From: an uncultured Collinsella sp.
GTDB taxonomy: Bacteria > Actinomycetota > Coriobacteriia > Coriobacteriales > Coriobacteriaceae
NCBI GenBank assembly: GCA_900541795.1
Contig: UQLC01000012.1
Coordinates: 1-64,000 of the forward strand
Direction: 5' to 3'
DNA length: 64,000 bases
A program made the position numbers and the translations under genes. The notes below the pieces were generated by a model that saw only the letters and a list, made by a program, of their open reading frames with translations, did no database searches and was not told the origin of the DNA. Shown in pieces: positions 15,228 through 23,466 of the stretch. Position 1 is the first letter of the stretch, and every line of letters starts with the position of its first letter.

Positions 15228-18200
15228 TATGCATTCACGACCTTTCCGGTTTCGCGATCGAGTTTTTGCGAGACGACGCGGCTGACGCCGTCGGCTTGCA
15301 TCGAGACGCCGTAGAGGACGTCAGCGTCCTCCATAGTACGGCGCTGATGCGAGATAACCAAGAGCTGCGTATCGGAACGCAAAACATCGAGCGCGCCGAT
15401 GAGCTTGGACAGGTTGGCGTCATCGAGCGCCGCCTCGACCTCGTCCAGCACATAGAACGGCACCGTACGCGTGCGATACACGGCAAAGAGCAAGGCGAGC
15501 GCCGTCAGGCTCTTCTCGCCGCCCGACATGAGCATCATCTTGGTGATGCGCTTGCCGCGCGGCTGCGCCACGACCTCGATGCCCGTCTCGGCAGGATGCT
15601 CGGGGTCGGTCATCTCCAGATGCGCCTGGCCACCCGGGAACAGCATGGCGAAGATCTCGCGGAAGTTCGCATCGACCTTCTCAAAGGTCACCAGGAAGGC
15701 CTTACGCATCTTGCAGTCGATGGCCACGGTGATCTTGGTGAGCGCCTTACGCGCGCTCTCCAGATCGGCCAGTTGCTCCTCGATGTAATCGGCGCGGCGC
15801 TTGAGCTGCTCGTACTCCTCCATGGCAACCTGGTTCACAGGGCCCAGGTTGTTGATTTGGCGCACGAGCTGGTTGAGCTCACGCTCGGCGGCGTCGCGGT
15901 CGGTAGGCGCAGGAAGCATGAGCGCTTCCTCGAGCACCGTGGTGCCATCGGCGGTAATAGCCTTGATGGCCGCCTCTACCTGCACCTCGAGCTTGCCGCG
16001 TGCGACCTTGAAATCATTTTGCGTCGCCGTGGCGGCATCGACCCGCTCCTTGGCGCGGGAGACCTCGGCCTTGGCGTCCTCGATGGTCTTCTTGAGCGAG
16101 GCCGAGTCCGCCTCCTCGAGCGAAGCCTGGTCACGCAGGCGCGCGGCCCAATCCGACGCGCGCTCCAGCAGGGCCGAATAGCGCTCGTGCATGGGATCGA
16201 CGCGCAAGCGCAGCAGCTCGAGTGAGCGCGAGGCTTGGCGTGTTCCGCGGATACGGCGGTCGATGCCCTCCAGGCGATGCTCCAGGTCGGGCACACGGCC
16301 CTTCAGCGAACGCAGACGCTCGCTCGTCTGGGCCAGGCGCACCTTGGCATCGGCGAGCTTGCCGGCTGCCTCGGAATCGTCACGGCGCACGCGATCGAGC
16401 TCGTCGTTGGCTTCGGCAATCTGGAGACCCAAGTCGCTTGCCTGCGCACGGGCCTCGTCACGCGAACGGGTGAGCTCGTCAACGCGCGGGCGCGCAGCGC
16501 GAACGGCCTCGGCGGCCTGCTCGCGGCGCTTGGAGATGCGCACGCGCTCGACCTCGGCATTGTTGGCGCTTTGCTCCAGGCGGCCGATCTCGGAGAGCAG
16601 CGAGCGGCGCTCGCCCTCAAGACGGGCGATCTCGCCGGCGGCATCGCCCTCGGCGGCACGCGCCTCCTCGGCGGCCGCATTGGCCTCGACGACCTGATCC
16701 GACACATGCTCAAACACGGCAGCCAGATCAGGCTCCAGGCCCTCCAGCTCACGAATACGACGCTTGCGCTCCAGGGCACCCGAGGCCTCGCCGGCATCGA
16801 GCCCCACGCGCACCAGGCCGCCACAGCTCACGCGGGCGCCATCGGGAGTCACATAGGTCACGCCGTCAACGACTGGTGCCGTCAGCGCGGCAGCCAAGTC
16901 ATCGACCACGTAATAGCCGCCGAGCAGGGCCTCGACAACCGGGCCATACCCGGCGCGCACGGACAGGCGATCGACCAGACGCGAACCGGCAGCGCCCTTA
17001 GCAGCAGCACCGCCGCTCACGCCGCGCGCCACCAGCAGTGCCTCGCCCGAAGCCTTCTTTTGGTCCAGAGCCGCACGACCGGCGCGCTCAAGCGTAGCGG
17101 CATCATCAAACAAAAGTGCATCGATATCGCCGGCAAGCAGCTGCTCGACCAGCCCCTCGAGCTCACGAGGGGCCTCGAGCACGTCGCCCAGACGACCCGA
17201 GACATCATCGCCCAGCGCGCCCATCAGACGGCTCACCAGCGGCGAGCTGTCGGCCATGCGAGCATCGAGCTTCTTTTGGCTCGCGAGCTCCGAGCGAACC
17301 TCGGACAGCTTGTTGCGCGCCTCGCTCTCGCGATTACGCAGGTCCTTCAACGCCGCACGGGCGACCTCGCTAGCCTCGCGCGCATCGACCTGGGCTTGGC
17401 GAGCCTGATCGAGCGCGCCTTCGAGCTCCTCAGCACGGTTGCGGCGGCTATCAAGCGATGCCGTGACCTCCTCGAGCTGTTCGTCGATCTGCTCCAGGCG
17501 CGAGGCGTACATGTTGTCCTCGACCTCGGCGTTGCTCAGCGAGTCCTTCACCTTGGCGAGCTCGAGCGCGGCGTTATCGGCCACACGCTGCACATCGCGC
17601 TGCTCGCGCGTGAGCTGCGAAATCTGATTGTCGAGCGCCACGCGACGCTCGTGGAGCTGGGCGGCGGCAGGACCGGCGGCGTCAACGTCGTCCTGCGCCT
17701 GCATGTGCGCACCGGTCACTTCCTCAAGCTGGGCACGCGCATCCTCGAGCTCCTCGACCACGCGACGACGCTGATGCTCGGAGCTCGAGATCTGGCCGCG
17801 CATGTCGGACAGGCGCGACACCATGTTGTGGCCCTTTTCCTCGAGTAGGCGCATGTCGGAGTTGATGCGGCCGACCACGTCTTGCATATGACGGCGCTGC
17901 TCGCCCAGATCACCCACAAACAGGCCCTTTTCCTCGAGCATGACCTGGAGCTTCTCGAGCTCGCGCTCCTTTTCGCCCAAGCGGTATTGCGCAAGCTCAA
18001 GCTCGGCAGCGCCCTCCTTGGAGCGGCTCTCCAGGTCGTTCCACTGCGACTGCAGCGAACGAAGCTCGTCGACGGCCAGCATCTGCGTAAGCTCGTTCGC
18101 ACGCGAGGACAGCTCTTTGTACTTGCGCGCGCGATCGACCTGACGTTCCAGCGGCCGCAGCTGGCGGGCGATCTCCTTATTGATGTCGCGGGCACGGGTC

Positions 18201-18763
18201 AGGTGCTCGTCCATCGATTTAATCTTTTTGAGCGCACGCTCCTTGCGGCGCTTGTGCTTGGAGATGCCGGCAGCCTCCTCGATCAGGGCGCGGCGCTCCT
18301 CGGGGCGGCTCTGCAAAATGGCGTCGAGCTTGCCCTGGCTGATGATGGAATGCGTATCCTTGCCCAGGCCCGAATCGTGCAGGATGTCCTGAATGTCCAT
18401 CAGGCGGCACGGGCTCGAGTTGATGAGGTACTCGCTTTCGCCCGAGCGGTACATGCGACGGGTAATAGCGACCTCGTCAAAGTCGACGGGCAGCATATGG
18501 TCCGAGTTATCGAGCACCAGCGTGACCTCGGCGACACCCACCGGCTTGCGCGCCGACGAGCCCGAGAAGATGACGTCCTCCATGGCCTGGCCGCGCAGCT
18601 GCTTGGCACTCTGCTCGCCCAGGACCCACAGAATCGAGTCGGAGATGTTCGATTTTCCCGAGCCGTTGGGACCGACGATGACGGTCAGGCCCGCCTCAAA
18701 TGACATATGGGCGCGGTCGGCAAACGACTTGAACCCTTTGAGCGTGAGGGACTTGAGATACAC
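15227..18763 (-). CDS. smc: Chromosome segregation ATPase SMC
   Basis: The structural-maintenance-of-chromosomes ATPase that acts with ScpA/ScpB to compact and separate replicated DNA. The full-length 1178 residues have the N-terminal Walker A GPNGSGKSN at 31-39 after MYLKSLTLKGFKSF. Two long coiled coils flank a hinge at roughly 500-680. A C-terminal head follows with the LMSGGEKSLTALALLFA signature and the Walker B FYVLDEVEAALDDANL. It starts at GTG with GAGGAA just upstream, 10 nt after rnc. It overlaps ftsY by one base. Confidence 0.98.
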   Translation of the reverse strand: MYLKSLTLKGFKSFADRAHMSFEAGLTVIVGPNGSGKSNISDSILWVLGEQSAKQLRGQAMEDVIFSGSSARKPVGVAEVTLVLDNSDHMLPVDFDEVAITRRMYRSGESEYLINSSPCRLMDIQDILHDSGLGKDTHSIISQGKLDAILQSRPEERRALIEEAAGISKHKRRKERALKKIKSMDEHLTRARDINKEIARQLRPLERQVDRARKYKELSSRANELTQMLAVDELRSLQSQWNDLESRSKEGAAELELAQYRLGEKERELEKLQVMLEEKGLFVGDLGEQRRHMQDVVGRINSDMRLLEEKGHNMVSRLSDMRGQISSSEHQRRRVVEELEDARAQLEEVTGAHMQAQDDVDAAGPAAAQLHERRVALDNQISQLTREQRDVQRVADNAALELAKVKDSLSNAEVEDNMYASRLEQIDEQLEEVTASLDSRRNRAEELEGALDQARQAQVDAREASEVARAALKDLRNRESEARNKLSEVRSELASQKKLDARMADSSPLVSRLMGALGDDVSGRLGDVLEAPRELEGLVEQLLAGDIDALLFDDAATLERAGRAALDQKKASGEALLVARGVSGGAAAKGAAGSRLVDRLSVRAGYGPVVEALLGGYYVVDDLAAALTAPVVDGVTYVTPDGARVSCGGLVRVGLDAGEASGALERKRRIRELEGLEPDLAAVFEHVSDQVVEANAAAEEARAAEGDAAGEIARLEGERRSLLSEIGRLEQSANNAEVERVRISKRREQAAEAVRAARPRVDELTRSRDEARAQASDLGLQIAEANDELDRVRRDDSEAAGKLADAKVRLAQTSERLRSLKGRVPDLEHRLEGIDRRIRGTRQASRSLELLRLRVDPMHERYSALLERASDWAARLRDQASLEEADSASLKKTIEDAKAEVSRAKERVDAATATQNDFKVARGKLEVQVEAAIKAITADGTTVLEEALMLPAPTDRDAAERELNQLVRQINNLGPVNQVAMEEYEQLKRRADYIEEQLADLESARKALTKITVAIDCKMRKAFLVTFEKVDANFREIFAMLFPGGQAHLEMTDPEHPAETGIEVVAQPRGKRITKMMLMSGGEKSLTALALLFAVYRTRTVPFYVLDEVEAALDDANLSKLIGALDVLRSDTQLLVISHQRRTMEDADVLYGVSMQADGVSRVVSQKLDRETGKVVNA

Positions 18764-18773
18764 GGTTCCTCGC

Positions 18774-19499
18774 TTAAACAGGCTTCTTGTTAAGAATCAC
18801 GCCGTTGGTGGTGTAGCCCATGCGGTCGAGCGCCTCGAGTGCAGCGGCCCCCTCGGCCTCCTTCTTGGAGGAACCGGTGCCGCGGCCCTGGCGAATACCG
18901 TCGATGAGCACCACAGCGGTAAAGGTGGGCGCATGTGCGGGGCCCTCGGAGCCGACCAGCTTATACGCGGGAGGCTCGTGGCCGTCTGCCTGCACGCACT
19001 CCTGCAAGAACGACTTGGGGTTCGCGGGGTGCTCGGCACGCTCGGTGGCCAGGTGCGGCTTAAGCGTACGGTGGATGAACTCCGCCGCCGCATCCCAACC
19101 GGCATCCAGATACAACGCGCCCACGAGCGACTCGTAAACGTTCTCAAGCGCCGAGTGCAGTCCGCGCGCGCCGGTACCGGTCTCGGAGGCGCCAAAGATG
19201 ATGATGTCGTCGATACCCAGCTCGTGCGACACCTCGGACAGCGTGGCGCCCGAGACAAGGGACACCTTCAGGCGCGTGAGCTTGCCCTCGTCAAACTCGG
19301 GATAGGACTCGAAGAGCGAACGGGCCACCACGGCGCCTAAAATGGAATCGCCCAAAAATTCAAGGCGCTCATAGCTGGCAGAGACCGGCAGGCCCTCGAC
19401 GGCCGAGGGATGCGTGAGCGCCGCGCGCAGCAGCACCTTGTTATTGAACTCATGGCCCAGAATCTCCTGGGCGCGCGTGAGTCGTTCAGACAAAGCCAA
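18774..19499 (-). CDS. rnc: Ribonuclease III
   Basis: A double-strand-specific endoribonuclease that processes rRNA precursors and some mRNAs. The 241 residues hold the RNase III signature ERLEFLGDSILG at about 44-55, a second acidic site in ENVYESLVGALYLDAG near 120, and a C-terminal dsRNA-binding domain (SFLQECVQADG ... GSSKKEAEGAAALEAL). The start codon is TTG at 19499; the GGAGG 8 nt upstream lies within the last codons of acpP, 3 nt away, so rnc is translated in step with acpP. Confidence 0.97.
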   Translation of the reverse strand: MALSERLTRAQEILGHEFNNKVLLRAALTHPSAVEGLPVSASYERLEFLGDSILGAVVARSLFESYPEFDEGKLTRLKVSLVSGATLSEVSHELGIDDIIIFGASETGTGARGLHSALENVYESLVGALYLDAGWDAAAEFIHRTLKPHLATERAEHPANPKSFLQECVQADGHEPPAYKLVGSEGPAHAPTFTAVVLIDGIRQGRGTGSSKKEAEGAAALEALDRMGYTTNGVILNKKPV

Positions 19500-19502
19500 G
19501 AC

Positions 19503-19745
19503 TTAGGCCTCCTTGGCGTTTTCGATCGCGTCGACGGCGTCGGCGACAGAGTTGAGCGACAGCAGGGTCTCGTCATCGATTTCGAGGTCGAACTCGTCCT
19601 CGATGGCCGTCACCAGCTGCAGACGCTCGAGCGAATCGGCATCGAGATCGTCAAAAGTGGTCTCGTCGCTAATGTCGGCGACATCGACGCCCAGCACGTC
19701 AGCGGCAATTTCGGCGATCTTATCGAAGATTTCGGAGCGGTCCAT
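19503..19745 (-). CDS. acpP: Acyl carrier protein
   Basis: An 80-residue acidic carrier protein of fatty acid synthesis. The phosphopantetheine attachment serine is Ser38 in DADSLERLQL, followed by the helix II pattern typical of type II ACPs. It lies between plsX and rnc, the common Gram-positive order. AGGAA is 5 nt upstream of the ATG. Confidence 0.97.
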   Translation of the reverse strand: MDRSEIFDKIAEIAADVLGVDVADISDETTFDDLDADSLERLQLVTAIEDEFDLEIDDETLLSLNSVADAVDAIENAKEA

Positions 19746-19859
19746 AGCGCTTCCTCTCGTATGTCATGGAACACAACACAACACGGCAATCGAAGCCGCG
19801 TTGCAATACGGCTCCGATTCTACCCCACACGGTACAGGTTGAGCCACGTAACGGGGCTC

Positions 19860-20879
19860 TTACAAAACGATACCGTCCATGGAATTGGCAACGTCCTGGA
19901 CAAGCCCGACGCGCACGGCCTGAGCCGCGGCAAGCGTACCGTTCTTGACGGCCTCGACTGACGTAGCACCGTGGCCGATCAACACGACGCCGCGCAGGCC
20001 CAGCAGGATCGCACCGCCCTTGGCATCGCCCGAAAGCTTAGCCTTAATCTGGCGCATCTGCTTTTTAATGAGCAGCGCGGCGATCTTGGTGCCGAGCGAG
20101 GACATAAAGGCACCCTTGAGCTCCTGAAGCAAAAACTTGGCAGCGCCCTCGGTGGCCTTGAGCGCGATGTTGCCCGACATGCCATCGGCGACCACGACGT
20201 CAAAATTACCCGACGTAAGATCGGTGCCCTCGCAGTTGCCCACAAAGCCGGGAACGGCGGCCTTCATGGCAGGGAAGCACGCCTTGGTAAAGTTGGAGCC
20301 CTTCTCGTCCTCGGTGCCGTTGGCAAGCAGACCCACGCGAGGATGCTCGATGCCCAAAACCACGCGAGCATAGGCAGCACCCATCTGGGCAAAACGCACC
20401 ATGTCGTCGACCTCGACATCGGGGTTGGCGCCCATGTCGCACAGCACCGTCAGGCCGCCGGCGCGATTAGGCAGTGCGTTGGTCAGGCACGGACGGACCG
20501 GCTGCTTCTTGCCCTCTGCCAAATACCTAAACGGCGTGACGTAGGCCGTGGCGGCAGCGGTCATGGCACCGGTCGAGCCGGCCGAGAAAAACGCGTCCGC
20601 ATTGCCCTTCTTAATGGCACGGCACGCAAGCACAATCGAGGACTTGCGCTTGGTCATCACAGCGCGGATGGGATCGTCCTCCATGCTGATGACGTCGGGG
20701 GCCTCCAAGGCCTCCACGCGGGCATGCGCTGCGGCAAAGGGGCTGACGATTTCGGCGGGACCGACGGCCAAGACCTCGATCTCAGGATCTGCCGTAAGCG
20801 CAGCCTCGATACCATCGAGGACAACCTGGGGCTTCTCGTCTCCGCCCACAACGTCTACACAAACGCGAACGTTACTCAT
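19860..20879 (-). CDS. plsX: Phosphate acyltransferase PlsX
   Basis: It makes acyl-phosphate from acyl-ACP for the PlsX-PlsY route of phospholipid synthesis, at the inner face of the membrane. The 339 residues show VCVDVVGGDEKP at the N-terminus (usual DxMGGDxxP, here with V instead of M), then SAGSTGAMTAAA, NPDVEVDDMVRFAQMG, GFVGNCEGTDLTSG and DVVVADGMSGNIALKATEG. It is followed after 114 nt by acpP and preceded by rpmF with a terminator hairpin between them. Confidence 0.97.
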   Translation of the reverse strand: MSNVRVCVDVVGGDEKPQVVLDGIEAALTADPEIEVLAVGPAEIVSPFAAAHARVEALEAPDVISMEDDPIRAVMTKRKSSIVLACRAIKKGNADAFFSAGSTGAMTAAATAYVTPFRYLAEGKKQPVRPCLTNALPNRAGGLTVLCDMGANPDVEVDDMVRFAQMGAAYARVVLGIEHPRVGLLANGTEDEKGSNFTKACFPAMKAAVPGFVGNCEGTDLTSGNFDVVVADGMSGNIALKATEGAAKFLLQELKGAFMSSLGTKIAALLIKKQMRQIKAKLSGDAKGGAILLGLRGVVLIGHGATSVEAVKNGTLAAAQAVRVGLVQDVANSMDGIVL

Positions 20880-20897
20880 TTCATATACTCCTTATAC

Positions 20898-20927
20898 AAA
20901 AATGGCCGACTCATTGAGCCGGCCATT
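20898..20927 (-). terminator. Terminator between rpmF and plsX
   Basis: On the minus strand AATGGCCG and CGGCCATT pair and are followed by TTTTT. It lies 40 nt after the rpmF stop and only 18 nt before the plsX start, so it may act as a partial terminator within the operon. Confidence 0.75.
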
Positions 20928-20967
20928 GTGGTTCCAGTTGGAACGGCATCGCATCCAGAGTATACAG

Positions 20968-21147
20968 TTACTCGGTAACGATAACCTCGCGGTCCTTGTA
21001 GAAACCGCAGCTGGGGCACACGTGATGCGGGAGCTTGACAGCGCCGCAACGGGGGCACGTGGACTGAGCCACAGCCGAGATCTTCATGTTGGCGGAACGA
21101 CGGGTATGGGTGCGAATACGACCCTGCTTTTGTTTAGGTACGGGCAT
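20968..21147 (-). CDS. rpmF: Ribosomal protein bL32
   Basis: A 59-residue large-subunit protein. It begins MPVPKQKQGRIRTHTRRS, as in other bL32 proteins, and has the zinc-ribbon cysteines at 31, 34, 44 and 47 (CPRC ... CPSC), so it is the zinc-containing form. AAGGAAGG lies 5 nt before the ATG. It follows the DUF177 gene, the usual pairing. Confidence 0.97.
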   Translation of the reverse strand: MPVPKQKQGRIRTHTRRSANMKISAVAQSTCPRCGAVKLPHHVCPSCGFYKDREVIVTE

Positions 21148-21211
21148 AGTGACCTTCCTTATGAACTATCCAGTGTGGCGATTACGCGCAAGTAGCGATA
21201 CTACCACAGTT

Positions 21212-21766
21212 TTACTCGTCAAGCTTGAGATTCTTCAATGCTGCAAATGGATTTTCCGTGGCAGCGGCCCATTCGGCCTCCGCCTTGGCGGCGCAATCGC
21301 ATTGCTCGACGTTGAGATTGATGCCGCAGGTGGGGCAAAGGCCGCGGCAATCGGGCTTGCACAGGACAACGAACGGCGTGTCCATGACGACCGCGTCGTT
21401 GATGGGCTCGCCCAGATCGACAATGCGATCCTCGCCCAGCAACTCGTAGCCGTCTTCGTAGGCCTCGGGGTCCTCGGGCTCGTTAAAGAGGTAGAACTCC
21501 TCGATCTCGCCTGCGATATCAAACGATGCGGGCTCCAGGCAGCGATCGCACTCGCCGGTGGCGTGAGCGCGGACCATGCCCGAAAGCAGAACACCGGTAC
21601 CGGCGTTGGTAAAGACCACGTCGTAGGAAATGCCGTCCTGCAGCTGGTACTCCTTCTCGCCCACCGTGTAGGTGGCGACATCGACCTTGCCGGTCAGCGG
21701 ATAAGAGTCTCCGGGAAACTCGAGCTGCTCGGAAAGATCGACGGTTACGCTCGGGAACCCAGCCAT
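21212..21766 (-). CDS. DUF177 (YceD-like) protein
   Basis: A 184-residue protein of the DUF177/YceD family, which is nearly always encoded next to rpmF and has been linked to 23S rRNA/ribosome assembly. It has two cysteine pairs: CDRC at 73-76 and C136/C140/C144/C147 (CKPDCRGLCPTCG), the usual family pattern. The ATG overlaps the stop of the upstream gene as TAATG, so the start at 21766 is preferred to the frame's earlier ATG. Confidence 0.92.
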   Translation of the reverse strand: MAGFPSVTVDLSEQLEFPGDSYPLTGKVDVATYTVGEKEYQLQDGISYDVVFTNAGTGVLLSGMVRAHATGECDRCLEPASFDIAGEIEEFYLFNEPEDPEAYEDGYELLGEDRIVDLGEPINDAVVMDTPFVVLCKPDCRGLCPTCGINLNVEQCDCAAKAEAEWAAATENPFAALKNLKLDE

Positions 21767-22263
21767 TACCACTGACCGTTCTGCTGGGCGGCGCCCTCGT
21801 TGAGCTGCTGACGGCAACGAGTGACGGTGCCGGTCAGACTCTTAAGGTTCTCCTCGAGGTGCGTAAAGACCTGCTCGGCGTAATCCTCAGCGGCATAGCG
21901 CGTCTCGCGCTCGTACTGCTGGGCACGGTCGCGGATGTCGTCGGCCTGCTGCTGGGCTAAGCGGACGATCTCCTGCTCACCGGCAATGGTGAGCGCCTGC
22001 TGCTGAGCATCGGCAATGATGGAATCGGCCTGAGCGGCGGCGGAGGCCATAAGCTCCTCGCGCTCTTTGAGGATACGGCGGGACTTCTGCCACTCCTCGG
22101 GATAGCTCATGCGGATCTCATCGAGGATGTTAAAGAAGACGTCGGCGTCGATAACCTTCATCTGGGCGTTCTTGCCGAACGGCGTCTTAGCCTCTTCGAT
22201 GAGCCCCTCGAGCTCGTCGACAAGACTCACGATCCTGTCGCCAGGAAAATTCTCGCCCGGCAT
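21766..22263 (-). CDS. Coiled-coil protein, DivIVA/ATP synthase-b-like
   Basis: A 165-residue soluble protein of unknown function. The first 45 residues look folded (RIVSLVDELEGLIEEAK ... VIDADVFFNILDEIR). The rest is a long Ala/Gln/Glu-rich coiled coil with heptad spacing, like DivIVA/GpsB-type or ATP synthase subunit b-type helices. It sits between coaD and the DUF177 gene, an arrangement common in actinobacteria. A role in cell division or ribosome biogenesis cannot be decided. The start at 22263 has AAAGGAG 5 nt upstream. Confidence 0.75.
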   Translation of the reverse strand: MPGENFPGDRIVSLVDELEGLIEEAKTPFGKNAQMKVIDADVFFNILDEIRMSYPEEWQKSRRILKEREELMASAAAQADSIIADAQQQALTIAGEQEIVRLAQQQADDIRDRAQQYERETRYAAEDYAEQVFTHLEENLKSLTGTVTRCRQQLNEGAAQQNGQW

Positions 22264-22331
22264 CCGGTCTCCTTTCATAGGTAACATATCATCGTGTTAG
22301 TTTACCACATGCCACCAGGCAATAAAAAACG

Positions 22332-22829
22332 TCACGAAAAGCGATGTTTGAGTGCTTCGACCACGTTGGGCGGCACAAACGTCGACACGTCGCTGCCAAG
22401 CGACGCGATCTGGCGCACCACCGAACTCGAGATATAGCCGTACTGCGGAGCACTCATGACAAAGATGGACTCCAGCTCGCTATCCAGGCGATAGTTGAGG
22501 TCGGCCTGCTGCAACTCGTACTCAAAGTCGGTCATGGCGCGCAGACCCTTAACGACAGCACCCGCCCCCTGTTCACGTGCAAAGTCGACCAGCAGACCGG
22601 TGAAGGGCAGTACCTCGATGCCGTCCAAATCGCTGAGGGCCTCGCGGGCCAGCGCCACGCGCTCGTCGAGCATAAAGGTGGTACCCACGCCGTTTTTGCC
22701 CTGCGATTCGGCTACGGCGACGATCACGCTGGGAAAGATGCGGCGGGCTCGGCGAATCACGTCAATGTGGCCAAAGGTGATGGGATCGAAGGTGCCCGGG
22801 ACGATTACGCGGTTGATGGTGTCATTCAT
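22332..22829 (-). CDS. coaD: Phosphopantetheine adenylyltransferase
   Basis: It catalyses the penultimate step of coenzyme A synthesis, adenylating 4'-phosphopantetheine. The 165 residues have GTFDPITFGHIDVIRRA with the TxGH motif at 18-21, and YGYISSSVVRQIASLG (ISSTxxR-type) later. The ATG at 22829 has GGAGG 6 nt upstream and overlaps the end of rsmD by 8 nt; a longer frame open to 23153 is out-of-phase rsmD sequence. This rsmD-coaD coupling is very common. Confidence 0.97.
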   Translation of the reverse strand: MNDTINRVIVPGTFDPITFGHIDVIRRARRIFPSVIVAVAESQGKNGVGTTFMLDERVALAREALSDLDGIEVLPFTGLLVDFAREQGAGAVVKGLRAMTDFEYELQQADLNYRLDSELESIFVMSAPQYGYISSSVVRQIASLGSDVSTFVPPNVVEALKHRFS

Positions 22830-23466
22830 GGGTGTCCTCCGAAGGCGCGTCCTCGTCATTTTCGTTCTCGCCAGCATGGTCGTTCTCGTCCTCGGCCACC
22901 CAGCGCAGCAAATCAACCGAGGTAATGCCGTAACGCTTCTCCCGCACGGTCTCAAAACCAGCTGGATGAGCGCCCGTATCGGATGCGGCATGCTCAAACA
23001 GGACAAAGGCCCCGGGTGCCAGCAATCCCTGCTGGGAAAGATTCTGCAGCAGCTCCTCGACCGGCTCGGCGCCATACGCATAGGGCGGATCGAGCAGGAC
23101 CAGATCGAAGGGGCCGCCGGGCACACGGCCGCGCGAGGCACTCGCCAGCACATCGCCGGTAACGACGCGCCAGCGCGAGCGGTCGCGGCACAGCGACTCG
23201 ATATTCTTGGTGATCAGACGGGCGGCATTGCGATCGATCTCGAACGTGGTGAGCGAGCGGGCGCCACGCGAGAGCATCTCGAGTCCCAGGGCACCGGAGC
23301 CGCCAAAGGCGTCCAGCACACGGACCTCGTCCAGATCGAAGCCGAATGCCGACATGACCATAGATGCGCATGCCTCGCGCACGCGATCGGTCGTGGGGCG
23401 GGTAACATCGCGACCACGGGGCTCCTCGATCTTACGACCGCGCCATTCGCCGCCGATGATTCTCAT
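22822..23466 (-). CDS. rsmD: 16S rRNA (guanine966-N2)-methyltransferase
   Basis: An S-adenosylmethionine-dependent methylase of G966 in 16S rRNA. The 214 residues have the N-terminal RIIGGEWRGRKI, the cofactor motif LDAFGGSGALGLEMLSRGA and the catalytic LLDPPYAYG (NPPY-type). The C-terminus is extended by an acidic tail (EDENDHAGENENDEDAP). It overlaps recG by 4 nt and coaD by 8 nt. Confidence 0.96.
   Translation of the reverse strand: MRIIGGEWRGRKIEEPRGRDVTRPTTDRVREACASMVMSAFGFDLDEVRVLDAFGGSGALGLEMLSRGARSLTTFEIDRNAARLITKNIESLCRDRSRWRVVTGDVLASASRGRVPGGPFDLVLLDPPYAYGAEPVEELLQNLSQQGLLAPGAFVLFEHAASDTGAHPAGFETVREKRYGITSVDLLRWVAEDENDHAGENENDEDAPSEDTHE

Noticed and set aside
22830..23153. N-terminal extension of coaD
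   Set aside because: The segment is the rsmD gene in another frame; coaD has GGAGG 6 nt before the ATG at 22829.
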